From the NCBI GenBank assembly GCA_025352485.1, contig JANXTJ010000213.1, positions 1 to 8,827 of the forward strand: DNA of 8,827 nucleotides. The letters are read 5' to 3'. This document shows positions 1 to 6,098 of this stretch, piece by piece (the first letter of the stretch is position 1; each line of letters begins with the position of its first letter). The position numbers and the translations under genes were made by a program. This stretch comes from Salinibacterium sp. Lineage in GTDB: Bacteria > Actinomycetota > Actinomycetes > Actinomycetales > Microbacteriaceae. The notes under the pieces are model-generated. The model searched no databases, had not been told where the DNA came from, and saw only the letters and a program-made list of their open reading frames with translations.

Positions 1-2
1 CT

Positions 3-215
3 CTGGTACGAGCACGGGCACCGACGTTGTCCCGGCAGGCACCGTCCTTGGGACCGTGCCCGGATCGACCACTTTTTACCCTCGTGCAGGGCAGCCCCAC
101 CACCGTCGCCGGTGCAACCAAGAACCTGTGCTTCATCGTGTCGGCGGGCTCCACCCTCGTTCAGGGTTCCGTTAACAGCATGACGTGGCAGTTCTCCGGT
201 CTGTCGACACCGTAA
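3..215 (+). CDS. 3' end of a SipW-type exported protein gene, apparently frameshifted
   Basis: Partial gene entering from the left edge. From base 78 to the TAA at 213-215 the reading is TLVQGSPTTVAGATKNLCF..., ending in TWQFSGLSTP. This matches the C-terminus of the neighbouring paralogue (LCFEVS...TLQGKS...DTWQVTATSS). Upstream of base 74 the same frame gives an Arg/Pro-rich nonsense-like peptide, whereas the +2 frame (from base 2) reads SGTSTGTDVVPAGTVLGTVPGSTTF, in the Gly/Thr/Val-rich style of the family. The two frames join at the T5 run at 73-77, and removing one T would give a continuous STTFTLVQGS. The frame used upstream hits a TAA at 173-175 if no shift occurs. The product would be a secreted protein exported through an N-terminal SipW-type signal that lies outside the window. 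The family call rests on similarity to the next gene. The indel could be a real mutation or a base-calling/assembly error. Confidence 0.6.
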   Translation: MVRARAPTLSRQAPSLGPCPDRPLFTLVQGSPTTVAGATKNLCFIVSAGSTLVQGSVNSMTWQFSGLSTP

Positions 216-847
216 TGTCTCGCCACCTAGCCGCCATGCGGCCGAAGGTGCGTCCGCGGGTGCGTGCCACCCTGGCCGGAGCTCTGGTGCTCGGGGTCGG
301 TGCGACGATGACTCTCGCGTCGTGGACCGACAGTGAGTTTGGTGCCGGAACCTTCGCCGCGACCGTATTCAATACGCAGTCGAGCGTGGATGCCGGAACC
401 AGCTACGCCGACAACACCCCGACCGCCGCGACCATGAGCTTCAATTCTCTCGGGATGTCGCCCAGCACCCAGCGTTACGCCTCACTCCTGGTGCGAACCA
501 AGCCCAACTCCGTCGCCGGAACACTCTCGCTCGGCGGCGCAACGATCGCGCCGGCCGGAACCGACGAGACGCTCATCCTGGGAGCCGCGCTGCGCTACCG
601 GGTGGTGAACACGACGGCGACCTGCGATGCGACCGCGTTTACCGGAAGCCCCAGCTGGGTGATCGGGCCGGTGGTCTCCGTCTTGACGGCGGGGGCCGCT
701 GGCACGGTCGCGGTGGCGGCGGCTACGGCATCCGCCGGCGCCCCAACCGGCCTGTGCTTCGAGGTCTCGCTACCGGCCGGCGCCGCGAACACCCTGCAGG
801 GTAAGTCGACCATCGACACCTGGCAGGTCACGGCGACCTCCAGCTAA
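215..847 (+). CDS. SipW-dependent-type exported protein (alternate signal-mediated)
   Basis: 210-aa secreted protein. The start at ATG 215 overlaps the upstream TAA by one base (TAATG), suggesting translational coupling; no Shine-Dalgarno is evident. A GTG at 185 lies inside the previous gene and is less likely, and an internal ATG at 236 is possible. The N-terminus is basic (residues 1-17, many Arg/Lys), then hydrophobic (about 18-35, ATLAGALVLGVGATMTLA), then SWTDSEFGAGTF at 36-47. This is the Trp/Tyr-Thr-Asp-Ser/Asp-Glu-type sequence that follows the cleavage region in SipW substrates such as TasA relatives. The mature part is Thr/Ala/Gly/Val-rich with few charges and two Cys (in TATCDATAF and GLCFEVS), consistent with an extracellular beta-sandwich and a possible disulfide. 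The cognate peptidase gene starts 13 bp downstream. A structural or surface-matrix role is inferred only by analogy. Confidence 0.85.
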   Translation: MSRHLAAMRPKVRPRVRATLAGALVLGVGATMTLASWTDSEFGAGTFAATVFNTQSSVDAGTSYADNTPTAATMSFNSLGMSPSTQRYASLLVRTKPNSVAGTLSLGGATIAPAGTDETLILGAALRYRVVNTTATCDATAFTGSPSWVIGPVVSVLTAGAAGTVAVAAATASAGAPTGLCFEVSLPAGAANTLQGKSTIDTWQVTATSS

Positions 848-860
848 TGGGTGAATGACC

Positions 861-1574
861 ATGAAGACGAGTTCGGGGGGTGGGCAGGCTAGGCGCGGCG
901 TCACAGCCGCGGGCAATGGCCTGCTCACGCTCGCCGCCATCGGCGGGGTCATCTGCATCGTCTTCGTGATCCTCGCGGTGTTTTTTCACATCACGCTCAT
1001 CATGTTCAAGACCGGGTCGATGAGCCCCACGATTCCCACCGGTTCGTTGTCGGTGGTCCGGCAGGTTCCCGCTAGCGAGGTCGTGATCGGGGATGTCGTG
1101 ACGGTCGACCGCCCCGGCGCGCTGCCCATCACCCACCGGGTCACGAGCATTACCCCGACGGGCCATGGGGTCATGAGCATCACGCTTCGCGGCGACGCCA
1201 ATGCCACCGAAGACCCGGCGCCCTACCTCGTCTCCACGGTGCGAATCGTGATGTTCTCGGTGCCAGGGTTGGCCTACGCGGTCGCGGCGGCGTCGAATCC
1301 GCTCGTGCTCGGCGCCATCACCCTCGGCGCGGCCGGCATCGTCACGTGGGCTTTCTGGCCGCGGGATGCAGCGGCTGGCGGCATCCCGAAACGAACCCGC
1401 CCACCTGCACTCGCCGTGCCACTCACGGCCGCGCCGGAACGCGTCACGCCGGGGCCCGTCACGTGGGGGCGGCCGTCCTGCTCATCCTGGTTTTGTCGGG
1501 TGCGGCCGTGCTGCTTCCCGGGGGCACCGCGCAGGCCGCTGTCACGGAAGACACCGTCACGGGCACGGCAATAA
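861..1574 (+). CDS. SipW/ER-type signal peptidase I
   Basis: Membrane serine protease that removes signal peptides, here most likely those of the neighbouring exported proteins. Numbering from ATG 861, a long TM segment covers about residues 18-48. It is followed by KTGSMSPTIPTGSL with catalytic Ser53, ITHRV with His92 and RGDAN with Asp112. The His in place of the bacterial Lys general base, plus the GDAN Asp, marks the archaeal/ER/SipW subtype. A second hydrophobic segment lies at about 143-165 (PLVLGAITLGAAGIVTWAFW). GGTGA-like bases at 849-854 sit 6 nt before ATG 861, favouring it over ATG 855 (two residues longer). After about residue 170 the sequence becomes Pro/Arg/Cys-rich and overlaps the next gene's signal peptide in another frame. 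The true C-terminus is therefore uncertain: the last 40 or so residues look like out-of-frame translation. Confidence 0.88.
   Translation: MKTSSGGGQARRGVTAAGNGLLTLAAIGGVICIVFVILAVFFHITLIMFKTGSMSPTIPTGSLSVVRQVPASEVVIGDVVTVDRPGALPITHRVTSITPTGHGVMSITLRGDANATEDPAPYLVSTVRIVMFSVPGLAYAVAAASNPLVLGAITLGAAGIVTWAFWPRDAAAGGIPKRTRPPALAVPLTAAPERVTPGPVTWGRPSCSSWFCRVRPCCFPGAPRRPLSRKTPSRARQ
1362..1388. repeat. Inverted repeat, copy 1 (CGGGATGC arms)
   Basis: Perfect 8-bp arms CGGGATGC (1362-1369) and GCATCCCG (1381-1388) flank an 11-nt centre. It lies at the C-terminal end of the signal peptidase frame, in the zone of uncertain reading frame. Identical arms recur at 1814-1830. Confidence 0.6.
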
Positions 1575-2125
1575 CCCTCATCTCGATCGGCGACAAAGAC
1601 GCTATGCAGGGGATGCTCCCCGGCGTGCCGATCACGTGGGAGATCGGGGTCACCGCCCATCCGCCGGTCAGCGATCCCGGCACCGTTGACATCTCGCTTG
1701 TCGCGTCTGGCGCGCTCGTTGCCGACCCGACGGGGCTGTGGCTGACCGTCGACCTGTGCCCGGTGCGCTGGGTTGGCGCGAGCTGTCCCGGCGGCGGCAC
1801 CTCGCTCGTGGGGCGGGATGCGGCATCCCGGGTATTCAACGGCCCGCTGGCGGTGGGCAGTATCAGCACCGCCCAGCAACTCTGGGTGGGCGTGCGCGCC
1901 TTTCTGCCGAGCAACCCTTCCACGCTGCCCACCGGATTCGGAAACCTTGCCCTCGTCGCCTCCGGCGTGGGAACAACTGTTATCGCGGGCACCAGCACCG
2001 GGTCAACCGCGTACACCGGCGTCAACATCGAGCGGCCGCTGCAGTGCGCCTTAGCCGCGATCACGCTAGGGCTGGCGCTAGCGCTCATCGCCCGCGGCGT
2101 GCGGCGCCGCCGGGAGACAGTATGA
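1463..2125 (+). CDS. Membrane-anchored surface protein of the SipW cassette, unknown function
   Basis: About 220 aa from GTG 1463. An in-frame GTG at 1346 would add 39 residues. GTG 1463 gives a hydrophobic segment (GAAVLLILVLSGAAVLL) and a conventional-looking cleavage region GGTAQA-AVTED, but leaves no basic n-region. The upstream codons (THGRAGTRHAGARH) would supply one, so the real start may lie upstream. The ectodomain has GVPITWEIGVT..., then DISLVASGAL and LWLTVDLCPVRWVGASCPGG. This resembles the beta-sandwich layout of TasA/camelysin-like companion proteins in actinobacterial SipW loci, with two closely spaced Cys that could pair. A C-terminal TM segment (about CALAAITLGLALALIA) followed by RGVRRRRETV would anchor it with a short basic cytoplasmic tail. 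There is no LPXTG motif. Its stop overlaps the next start (ATGA), indicating coupling. Family membership is inferred from the sequence pattern only. Confidence 0.7.
   Translation: MGAAVLLILVLSGAAVLLPGGTAQAAVTEDTVTGTAITLISIGDKDAMQGMLPGVPITWEIGVTAHPPVSDPGTVDISLVASGALVADPTGLWLTVDLCPVRWVGASCPGGGTSLVGRDAASRVFNGPLAVGSISTAQQLWVGVRAFLPSNPSTLPTGFGNLALVASGVGTTVIAGTSTGSTAYTGVNIERPLQCALAAITLGLALALIARGVRRRRETV
1814..1830. repeat. Inverted repeat, copy 2 (CGGGATGC arms, 1-nt centre)
   Basis: CGGGATGC (1814-1821) and GCATCCCG (1823-1830) around a single G form a 17-bp palindrome inside the anchored surface-protein gene, encoding RDAAS. The arms are the same as in copy 1. Confidence 0.6.
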
Positions 2126-2436
2126 AGCGCCTGCTCGCGGTTCTCGGGATGCTCGTCATTGCGGCGGGCGTGGCCCCCACCCCCACTCCCGCCTACTTCT
2201 TCTCGTCGACCAGCCAAGCCAGCCTGGCCACGATTCCCGCGTCATCCGTGACCACGACGGGGCCGGTCGCGGGCACCTACAACACGAAATACGCCAGTGC
2301 TCTGCTGAGCGGGCTCCTCGGTGGCACGGTCTACGTGGGGGTCGGCACCGTGCAGGGCACCTGGCAGTCGGCACCGGCTAGCGCGACGGCGACCCTGCCG
2401 CTGGTCATCGGCAACGGAACCTGCACGATCAACTAG
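2122..2436 (+). CDS. Small secreted protein, possible third SipW-type substrate
   Basis: 104-aa protein starting at ATG 2122, which overlaps the preceding TGA (ATGA); GGGAGA at 2112-2117 gives a Shine-Dalgarno with 4-5 nt spacing. Residues 1-19 (MKRLLAVLGMLVIAAGVAP) form a short basic plus hydrophobic signal segment. Next comes TPTPAYFFSSTSQASLATI, whose Ala-Tyr-Phe-x-Ser pattern recalls the AYFSD-like sequence of SipW substrates, although the acidic residues are missing. The rest is Ser/Thr/Gly/Val-rich and ends in NGTCTIN with a single Cys near the C-terminus. It is shorter than typical substrates and may be a reduced or truncated family member. Its TAG stop (2434-2436) overlaps the ackA stop on the other strand. 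Function is unknown; export is well supported, SipW dependence is an inference. Confidence 0.75.
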   Translation: MKRLLAVLGMLVIAAGVAPTPTPAYFFSSTSQASLATIPASSVTTTGPVAGTYNTKYASALLSGLLGGTVYVGVGTVQGTWQSAPASATATLPLVIGNGTCTIN

Positions 2437-3551
2437 CCGCCCACTACCGCGGCGGTTTGGCGCGCGATCTCGAGCTCTTCGTTGGTCGGCACGACGAGCA
2501 CCGTCACGGCGGAGCGGGCCGATGACACCACCCGGGCGCCACCCTGCCGTGCGCGATTGAGCCCCTCGTCGAGTTCGATCCCGAAACCTTCCAGCCCGCG
2601 AAGGGTAGCGGCTCGGGTCGCGGGACTGTTCTCGCCGACGCCGGCGGTGAAGACAATTGCGTCGACTCCGCCGAGCCCCACGAGGTACGCGCCGAGATAG
2701 TGGCGCAGCCGGTGATGGTAAACGTCGAGGGCGCCCTGCGCCGCGTCATCCCCGGCGCGGGCCGCCGACTGAACGTCGCGCATGTCGCCGTGCCCAGACA
2801 GGCCCAGCAGACCACTACGGCGGTTCAGCAGGCGGTCGAGGTCGTCGAAAGAAAGACCGGCGCGACCCAGCTGGATCAGGGCGCCAGCGTCGAGGTCACC
2901 GCCCCGGGTTCCCATCACGAGACCCTCCAGCGGCGTCATCCCCATTGAGGTATCGACCGAACGACCACCGTCGATGGCACACACCGACGCCCCATTGCCG
3001 AGGTGGAAGACGATCAGCTTCAGCGACTCACGGGGCTTCTGCAGAAACTCGGCGGCCGCCCGAGAGACGTATTGATAGGAGGTGCCGTGGAAGCCGTAGC
3101 GGCGCACGCCGTGGGCCGCCGCGACCTGAGAGTCGATCGCGTAGGTGTACGCGTCGGGGGCGAGCGTCTGGTGGAAGGCGGTGTCGAACACGGCCACGTT
3201 GGGCACCCCGGGGAAGGCCGCACGCGCCGCACGCAGGCCTAATAGGTTGGCCGGGTTATGAAGCGGCGCGAGGGCAGACAGCGCCCCGATCTGCCGCTCA
3301 ACCGTCTCGGTGATGAGGGTTGCTTCGTCAAACAGGCTGCCCCCGTGCACCACCCGATGGCCGATCGCGTCGGGAAGCTCGTCCCCCAGCTCGGCGAGAA
3401 TGCCCACCATCGCGGCGGCATGGTCGGCGACGGCGCCCGGCTCCCCGATCCGTTCGACGATGGAGCCCCGCAGCCTCGCGGCGGATTCAACGTCAATGAG
3501 CTCCCATTTGATTGACGACGAGCCAGAGTTGACGACGAAGACCGTCGTCAT
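2433..3551 (-). CDS. ackA: Acetate kinase
   Basis: Converts acetyl phosphate + ADP to acetate + ATP (reversible) in the cytoplasm, the second step of the Pta-AckA overflow/acetate-activation pathway. 372 aa, somewhat shorter than the roughly 400 aa usual for the family, but all hallmark motifs are present. These are FVVNSGSSSIKWELI at 5-19, GHRVVHGG at 64-71 (substrate-binding Arg66), HNP at 98-100, and VFDTAFH at 121-127 (Asp123). Further along are YGFHGTSYQY at 152-161 (His155), FHLGNGAS at 182-189 (His183), GMTPLEGLVMGTRGGDLD at 204-221 (Arg216), FTAGVGEN at 301-308, and the C-terminal TNEELEIAR (Glu358/359). Start ATG 3551 overlaps the pta stop (ATGA); no strong Shine-Dalgarno is visible, so coupling to pta is likely. 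The stop TAG shares CTAG with the convergent gene. Confidence 0.97.
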   Translation of the reverse strand: MTTVFVVNSGSSSIKWELIDVESAARLRGSIVERIGEPGAVADHAAAMVGILAELGDELPDAIGHRVVHGGSLFDEATLITETVERQIGALSALAPLHNPANLLGLRAARAAFPGVPNVAVFDTAFHQTLAPDAYTYAIDSQVAAAHGVRRYGFHGTSYQYVSRAAAEFLQKPRESLKLIVFHLGNGASVCAIDGGRSVDTSMGMTPLEGLVMGTRGGDLDAGALIQLGRAGLSFDDLDRLLNRRSGLLGLSGHGDMRDVQSAARAGDDAAQGALDVYHHRLRHYLGAYLVGLGGVDAIVFTAGVGENSPATRAATLRGLEGFGIELDEGLNRARQGGARVVSSARSAVTVLVVPTNEELEIARQTAAVVGG

Positions 3552-5638
3552 GCGCCGATTACCGCCTGTGCCTGGATCGCCGTGATCGCGACGGTGTTGA
3601 CGATGTCGCGCACGAGCGCGCCACGGGAAAGATCGTTCACCGGCTTGCGCAGGCCCTGCAGCACCGGCCCGATTGCCACAGCTCCCGAGCTGCGCTGGAC
3701 CGCTTTATAGGTGTTGTTGCCCGTATTCAGATCCGGGAATATGAAGACGGTGGCGTGGCCAGCCACCGGTGAATTGGGCATCTTGGCCATGCCGACCACG
3801 GCATCCGCGGCGGCGTCGTACTGGATGGGGCCATCGACCGCGAGTCCCGGTTGGCGCTCACGCACGAGTGTCGTGGCGGCGCGCACCTTGTCGACACCAG
3901 CCCCCGCCCCCGATTCACCGGTGGAGTACGACAGCATCGCGACGCTCGGCTCGATTCCGAACTGCCGGGCGGTTGCCGCCGCCGAGATCGCGATGTCGGC
4001 AAGCTCGTCTGCCGTCGGGTCGGGCACCACGGCACAGTCGCCGTAGACCAAGACCCGATCCTCCATCGCCATGAAGAAGACGCTCGACACCACGCTCACG
4101 CCCTCGACCGTCTTGATGAACTGCAGGGCCGGCGTGATGGTGTGAGCCGTCGTATGCGCGGCGCCAGACACCATGCCGTCGGCAAGCCCCAAGTGCACCA
4201 TCATGGTGCCGAAATAGGAGACATCGGTGACGATCTCCCGGGCATGCTCAACCGTCATCCCTCTCTTCTCGCGCAGGCGGGCGTATTCGACCGCAAACCG
4301 TTCGCGTAGATCAGGGTCGCTCGAGCTGAGAATCGTGGCGGCACTGAGGTCGGCACCGAGGCCGGCCGCTCGAGAGCGGATTTCGGCTTCATCCCCGAGG
4401 ATCGTGAGATCGACCACGCCCCGGGCGAGCAGCGTTCCCGCCGCCTGAAGGATGCGGTCGTCGCCACCCTCCGGCAGCACGATGTGCCGCTTGTCGGCCC
4501 TAGCCCGCGCAAGCAGGGCGTACTCGAACATGAGCGGCGTGACCGCGGACGACCGACCTGCGCCCAGCGCGGCCGACAGCAACGCGGCATCCACGTGCCT
4601 CTCGAAGAGGGCCAAAGCGGTATCGACCTTGCGCTGAGAAGTCGCGCTCAGTCGACCCCGGGTCTGCACGATGCGCTGGGCGGTCGCGTAAGTCCCGAGC
4701 TCGGTGGTGATGATCGGCAGGCTGTCGTCGAGGCCAGAAATGAGGCGGTCGATAGTCGGCGAGAGTTCGAATCCGCCGTTGAGCACGATGCCGGCAAGCG
4801 AGGGGAAGGTCTCGGAGGCGTGTGCGGTGAGCGCCGCGAGGAGCATCTCGCTGCGGTCGCCAGGGATCACCACTAGGCCGCCCTCGATCAGACGAGGCAG
4901 CACGTTTTCCATCGACATCGCCGCGATCACAATTCCGAGCGCCTCGCGTCCGAGAAGCGCGGTGTCGCCCTTCAGCAGCGTGCCCCCCACTGCGTGCATG
5001 ATCGCCTCCATGGTGGGCGCGATCAGGTAGGGGTCTTCGGGGATGGCCCAGACCGGAACAGGGGTCTGTCGCCCGATGGCTGCGGCAATCTCGGTCAACC
5101 GATCGGGATCGGCCCTATTGGCGATGATCGCGAAGAGACTCGCGTGGGCGTCGGTGAGTTGCGGCACCGCCAGCTCCGTCACCTGCCTGAGCTCATCGGC
5201 CGTGCGAGCTCGCGATTCATCGGGCTCGCGACCCGCCAAAACGAGCAGCACAGGCGCGCCGAGATTCGCGGCGATCCGGGCGTTATAGGCGAGCTCCGTC
5301 GGGGTGGCGACATCCGTGTAATCCGACCCAATGACGATGACGGCATCGCACTTGGCCTCGACCGACTTGAACCGGTCGACAATGCGCGAGAGAGCGGCAT
5401 CCGGATCATCGTGAACGTCTTCGTAGCTCACCCCGACGCACTCGTCGTAACCCAGGGGCACCGCGACGCGCGACAGCAGCAGCTCGAGCACGTAGTCGCG
5501 CTCATCGGTAGACCGGGCGACCGGACGAAACACTCCCACCCGCTCGATGCCACGCTGCAGGGTGTCGAGCACTCCAAGCGCAATCGAGGATTTGCCCGAG
5601 TGCCCTTCCGCCGACGTGATGTAGATGCTCCTGGCCAC
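3548..5638 (-). CDS. pta: Phosphate acetyltransferase (long, two-domain type)
   Basis: Catalyses acetyl-CoA + phosphate to acetyl phosphate + CoA in the cytoplasm, feeding AckA. 696 aa, matching the long class. The N-terminal BioD/P-loop-like domain has AEGHSGKSS at 10-18. A central DRTGG-type domain covers about 215-330, with the related motif PGDRSEM at 259-265. The C-terminal PTA/PTB catalytic domain runs from about 375 to 696. It includes HIVLPEGGDDRIL at 385-397, DGMVSGAAHTTAHT at 487-500, LSYSTGESGAGAG at 569-581, GPIQYDAA at 603-610 and the conserved tail PDLNTGNNTYKAVQRS at 635-650. The start is GTG 5638 (MARSIYITSAEG is the normal family N-terminus); the ATG at 5640 is in another frame. 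No Shine-Dalgarno is seen, but TAGGCT lies 6 nt upstream, so the mRNA may be leaderless. The stop overlaps the ackA start by 4 bp. Confidence 0.97.
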   Translation of the reverse strand: MARSIYITSAEGHSGKSSIALGVLDTLQRGIERVGVFRPVARSTDERDYVLELLLSRVAVPLGYDECVGVSYEDVHDDPDAALSRIVDRFKSVEAKCDAVIVIGSDYTDVATPTELAYNARIAANLGAPVLLVLAGREPDESRARTADELRQVTELAVPQLTDAHASLFAIIANRADPDRLTEIAAAIGRQTPVPVWAIPEDPYLIAPTMEAIMHAVGGTLLKGDTALLGREALGIVIAAMSMENVLPRLIEGGLVVIPGDRSEMLLAALTAHASETFPSLAGIVLNGGFELSPTIDRLISGLDDSLPIITTELGTYATAQRIVQTRGRLSATSQRKVDTALALFERHVDAALLSAALGAGRSSAVTPLMFEYALLARARADKRHIVLPEGGDDRILQAAGTLLARGVVDLTILGDEAEIRSRAAGLGADLSAATILSSSDPDLRERFAVEYARLREKRGMTVEHAREIVTDVSYFGTMMVHLGLADGMVSGAAHTTAHTITPALQFIKTVEGVSVVSSVFFMAMEDRVLVYGDCAVVPDPTADELADIAISAAATARQFGIEPSVAMLSYSTGESGAGAGVDKVRAATTLVRERQPGLAVDGPIQYDAAADAVVGMAKMPNSPVAGHATVFIFPDLNTGNNTYKAVQRSSGAVAIGPVLQGLRKPVNDLSRGALVRDIVNTVAITAIQAQAVIGA

Positions 5639-5644
5639 ATTGTC

Positions 5645-5650
5645 AGCCTA
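5645..5650 (-). promoter_or_regulatory. Possible -10 box for a leaderless pta transcript
   Basis: Read on the - strand this is TAGGCT, fitting the loose actinobacterial -10 pattern TAnnnT. Six nucleotides separate it from the pta GTG at 5638, which would place the transcription start at or next to the start codon. No clear -35 and no Shine-Dalgarno are visible. Motif match only. Confidence 0.3.
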
Positions 5651-5749
5651 CGGCGGCAGGCGGTGCACGGGCAGGGGTGCGCTTTTAGGCGCCGTATGGG
5701 CTAGTGCCCCGGCCGTGGCAGGGTCGCGGCTGGGCTGCGGCTTAACGCA

Positions 5750-5840
5750 GAGACTCCTCGCGCACCCGCCAGAGCCCGGTTACCCTTGCTACGTTTCCGT
5801 CCTGGGGGAGTTGGCCTGGGTGGCGCCACGCGAGGAGCCG
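5750..5840 (-). ncRNA. ffs: Signal recognition particle RNA, small bacterial type (4.5S)
   Basis: RNA scaffold of the SRP, binding Ffh for co-translational membrane targeting. Read on the - strand it folds into one long hairpin. The terminal helix is CTCCTCGCG (5829-5837) with CGCGAGGAG (5754-5762), followed by CACCC/GGGTG (5818-5822 with 5763-5767). The apical domain has CCCCCAGG, then ACG-GAAA-CGT (5791-5800), then AGCAAGGG. The AGG/AGCA internal loop below a GNRA tetraloop is the conserved Ffh-binding M-domain site. The tetraloop is GAAA rather than the common GGAA, with the closing pairs kept. Ends are approximate, within a few bases: the 5' end is placed from the promoter at 5846-5851, the 3' end from the terminal helix. 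The gene is divergent from tRNA-Ser and upstream of pta on the same strand. Confidence 0.87.
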
Positions 5841-5845
5841 ACTCG

Positions 5846-5851
5846 ATTGTA
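5846..5851 (-). promoter_or_regulatory. -10 box of the ffs promoter
   Basis: TACAAT on the - strand is a near-consensus -10 hexamer. It lies 6 nt before a G at 5839 that begins the SRP RNA terminal helix (GGCTCCTCGCG), a fitting distance for the transcription start. No good -35 hexamer is seen at the right spacing. Confidence 0.5.
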
Positions 5852-5930
5852 GCCCGGACCGCGAGCATCCGCCCCGCCGTTTGCGGCTAAGCTCACTGAA
5901 GGTTGTTTCGGAAATTCGTGCAACCGGCCA

Positions 5931-6015
5931 GGAGGATTCGCCTAGTGGCCTATGGCGCACGCTTGGAAAGCGTGTTGGGTGCAAGCCCTCGGGGGTTCGA
6001 ATCCCCCATTCTCCG
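5931..6015 (+). tRNA. tRNA-Ser (anticodon GGA)
   Basis: Complete class II cloverleaf. The acceptor stem is GGAGGAT (5931-5937) with ATTCTCC (6008-6014) and discriminator G6015. The D stem is GCC/GGC (5940-5942, 5954-5956). The anticodon stem is CACGC/GCGTG with loop TTGGAAA, placing GGA at 5965-5967, which reads UCC and UCU serine codons. The long variable arm is GGGT-GCAA-GCCC (about 5977-5988), typical of Ser. The T stem is GGGGG/CCCCC around TTCGAAT (5991-6007). The 3' CCA is not encoded (GCAAAA follows), so it must be added post-transcriptionally. Confidence 0.97.
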
Positions 6016-6073
6016 CAAAATTTTGGGTCGCGACACAGTCCTCATCTGAGTCGCGAGATGTATCGCTCGAGAC

Positions 6074-6098
6074 AGTCCCTGGCCATCGGCCGGGGACT
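6074..6098 (+). terminator. Strong hairpin downstream of tRNA-Ser, probable terminator
   Basis: AGTCCCTGGCC (6074-6084) and GGCCGGGGACT (6088-6098) pair over 11 bp, with one G-T pair and a 3-nt ATC loop. TTCT follows but no long T run, so this would be the tailless hairpin type common in high-GC actinomycetes. It starts 59 nt after the tRNA end. Being symmetrical, it could also stop transcripts coming from the convergent permease gene. Confidence 0.6.

Noticed and set aside
2657..3313. Long open frame antisense to ackA (218 codons)
   Set aside because: Arg/Pro/Gly-rich translation typical of the opposite strand of a high-GC gene; the ackA frame carries all the family motifs.
4994..5704. Open frame of 236 codons antisense to the pta N-terminal domain
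   Set aside because: Arg/Gly/Asp-rich shadow of pta with no motif or ribosome binding site; pta in this region matches its family residue by residue.
5625..5852. Open frame of 75 codons on the + strand across the ffs region
   Set aside because: It lies antisense to the SRP RNA and its promoter and has no recognisable protein features.
6016..6025. CAAAATTTTG palindrome right after tRNA-Ser as a possible integration (att) site
   Set aside because: No integrase gene, no second copy of the tRNA 3' end and no foreign-looking insert follow it; the neighbouring genes look like ordinary chromosomal genes.
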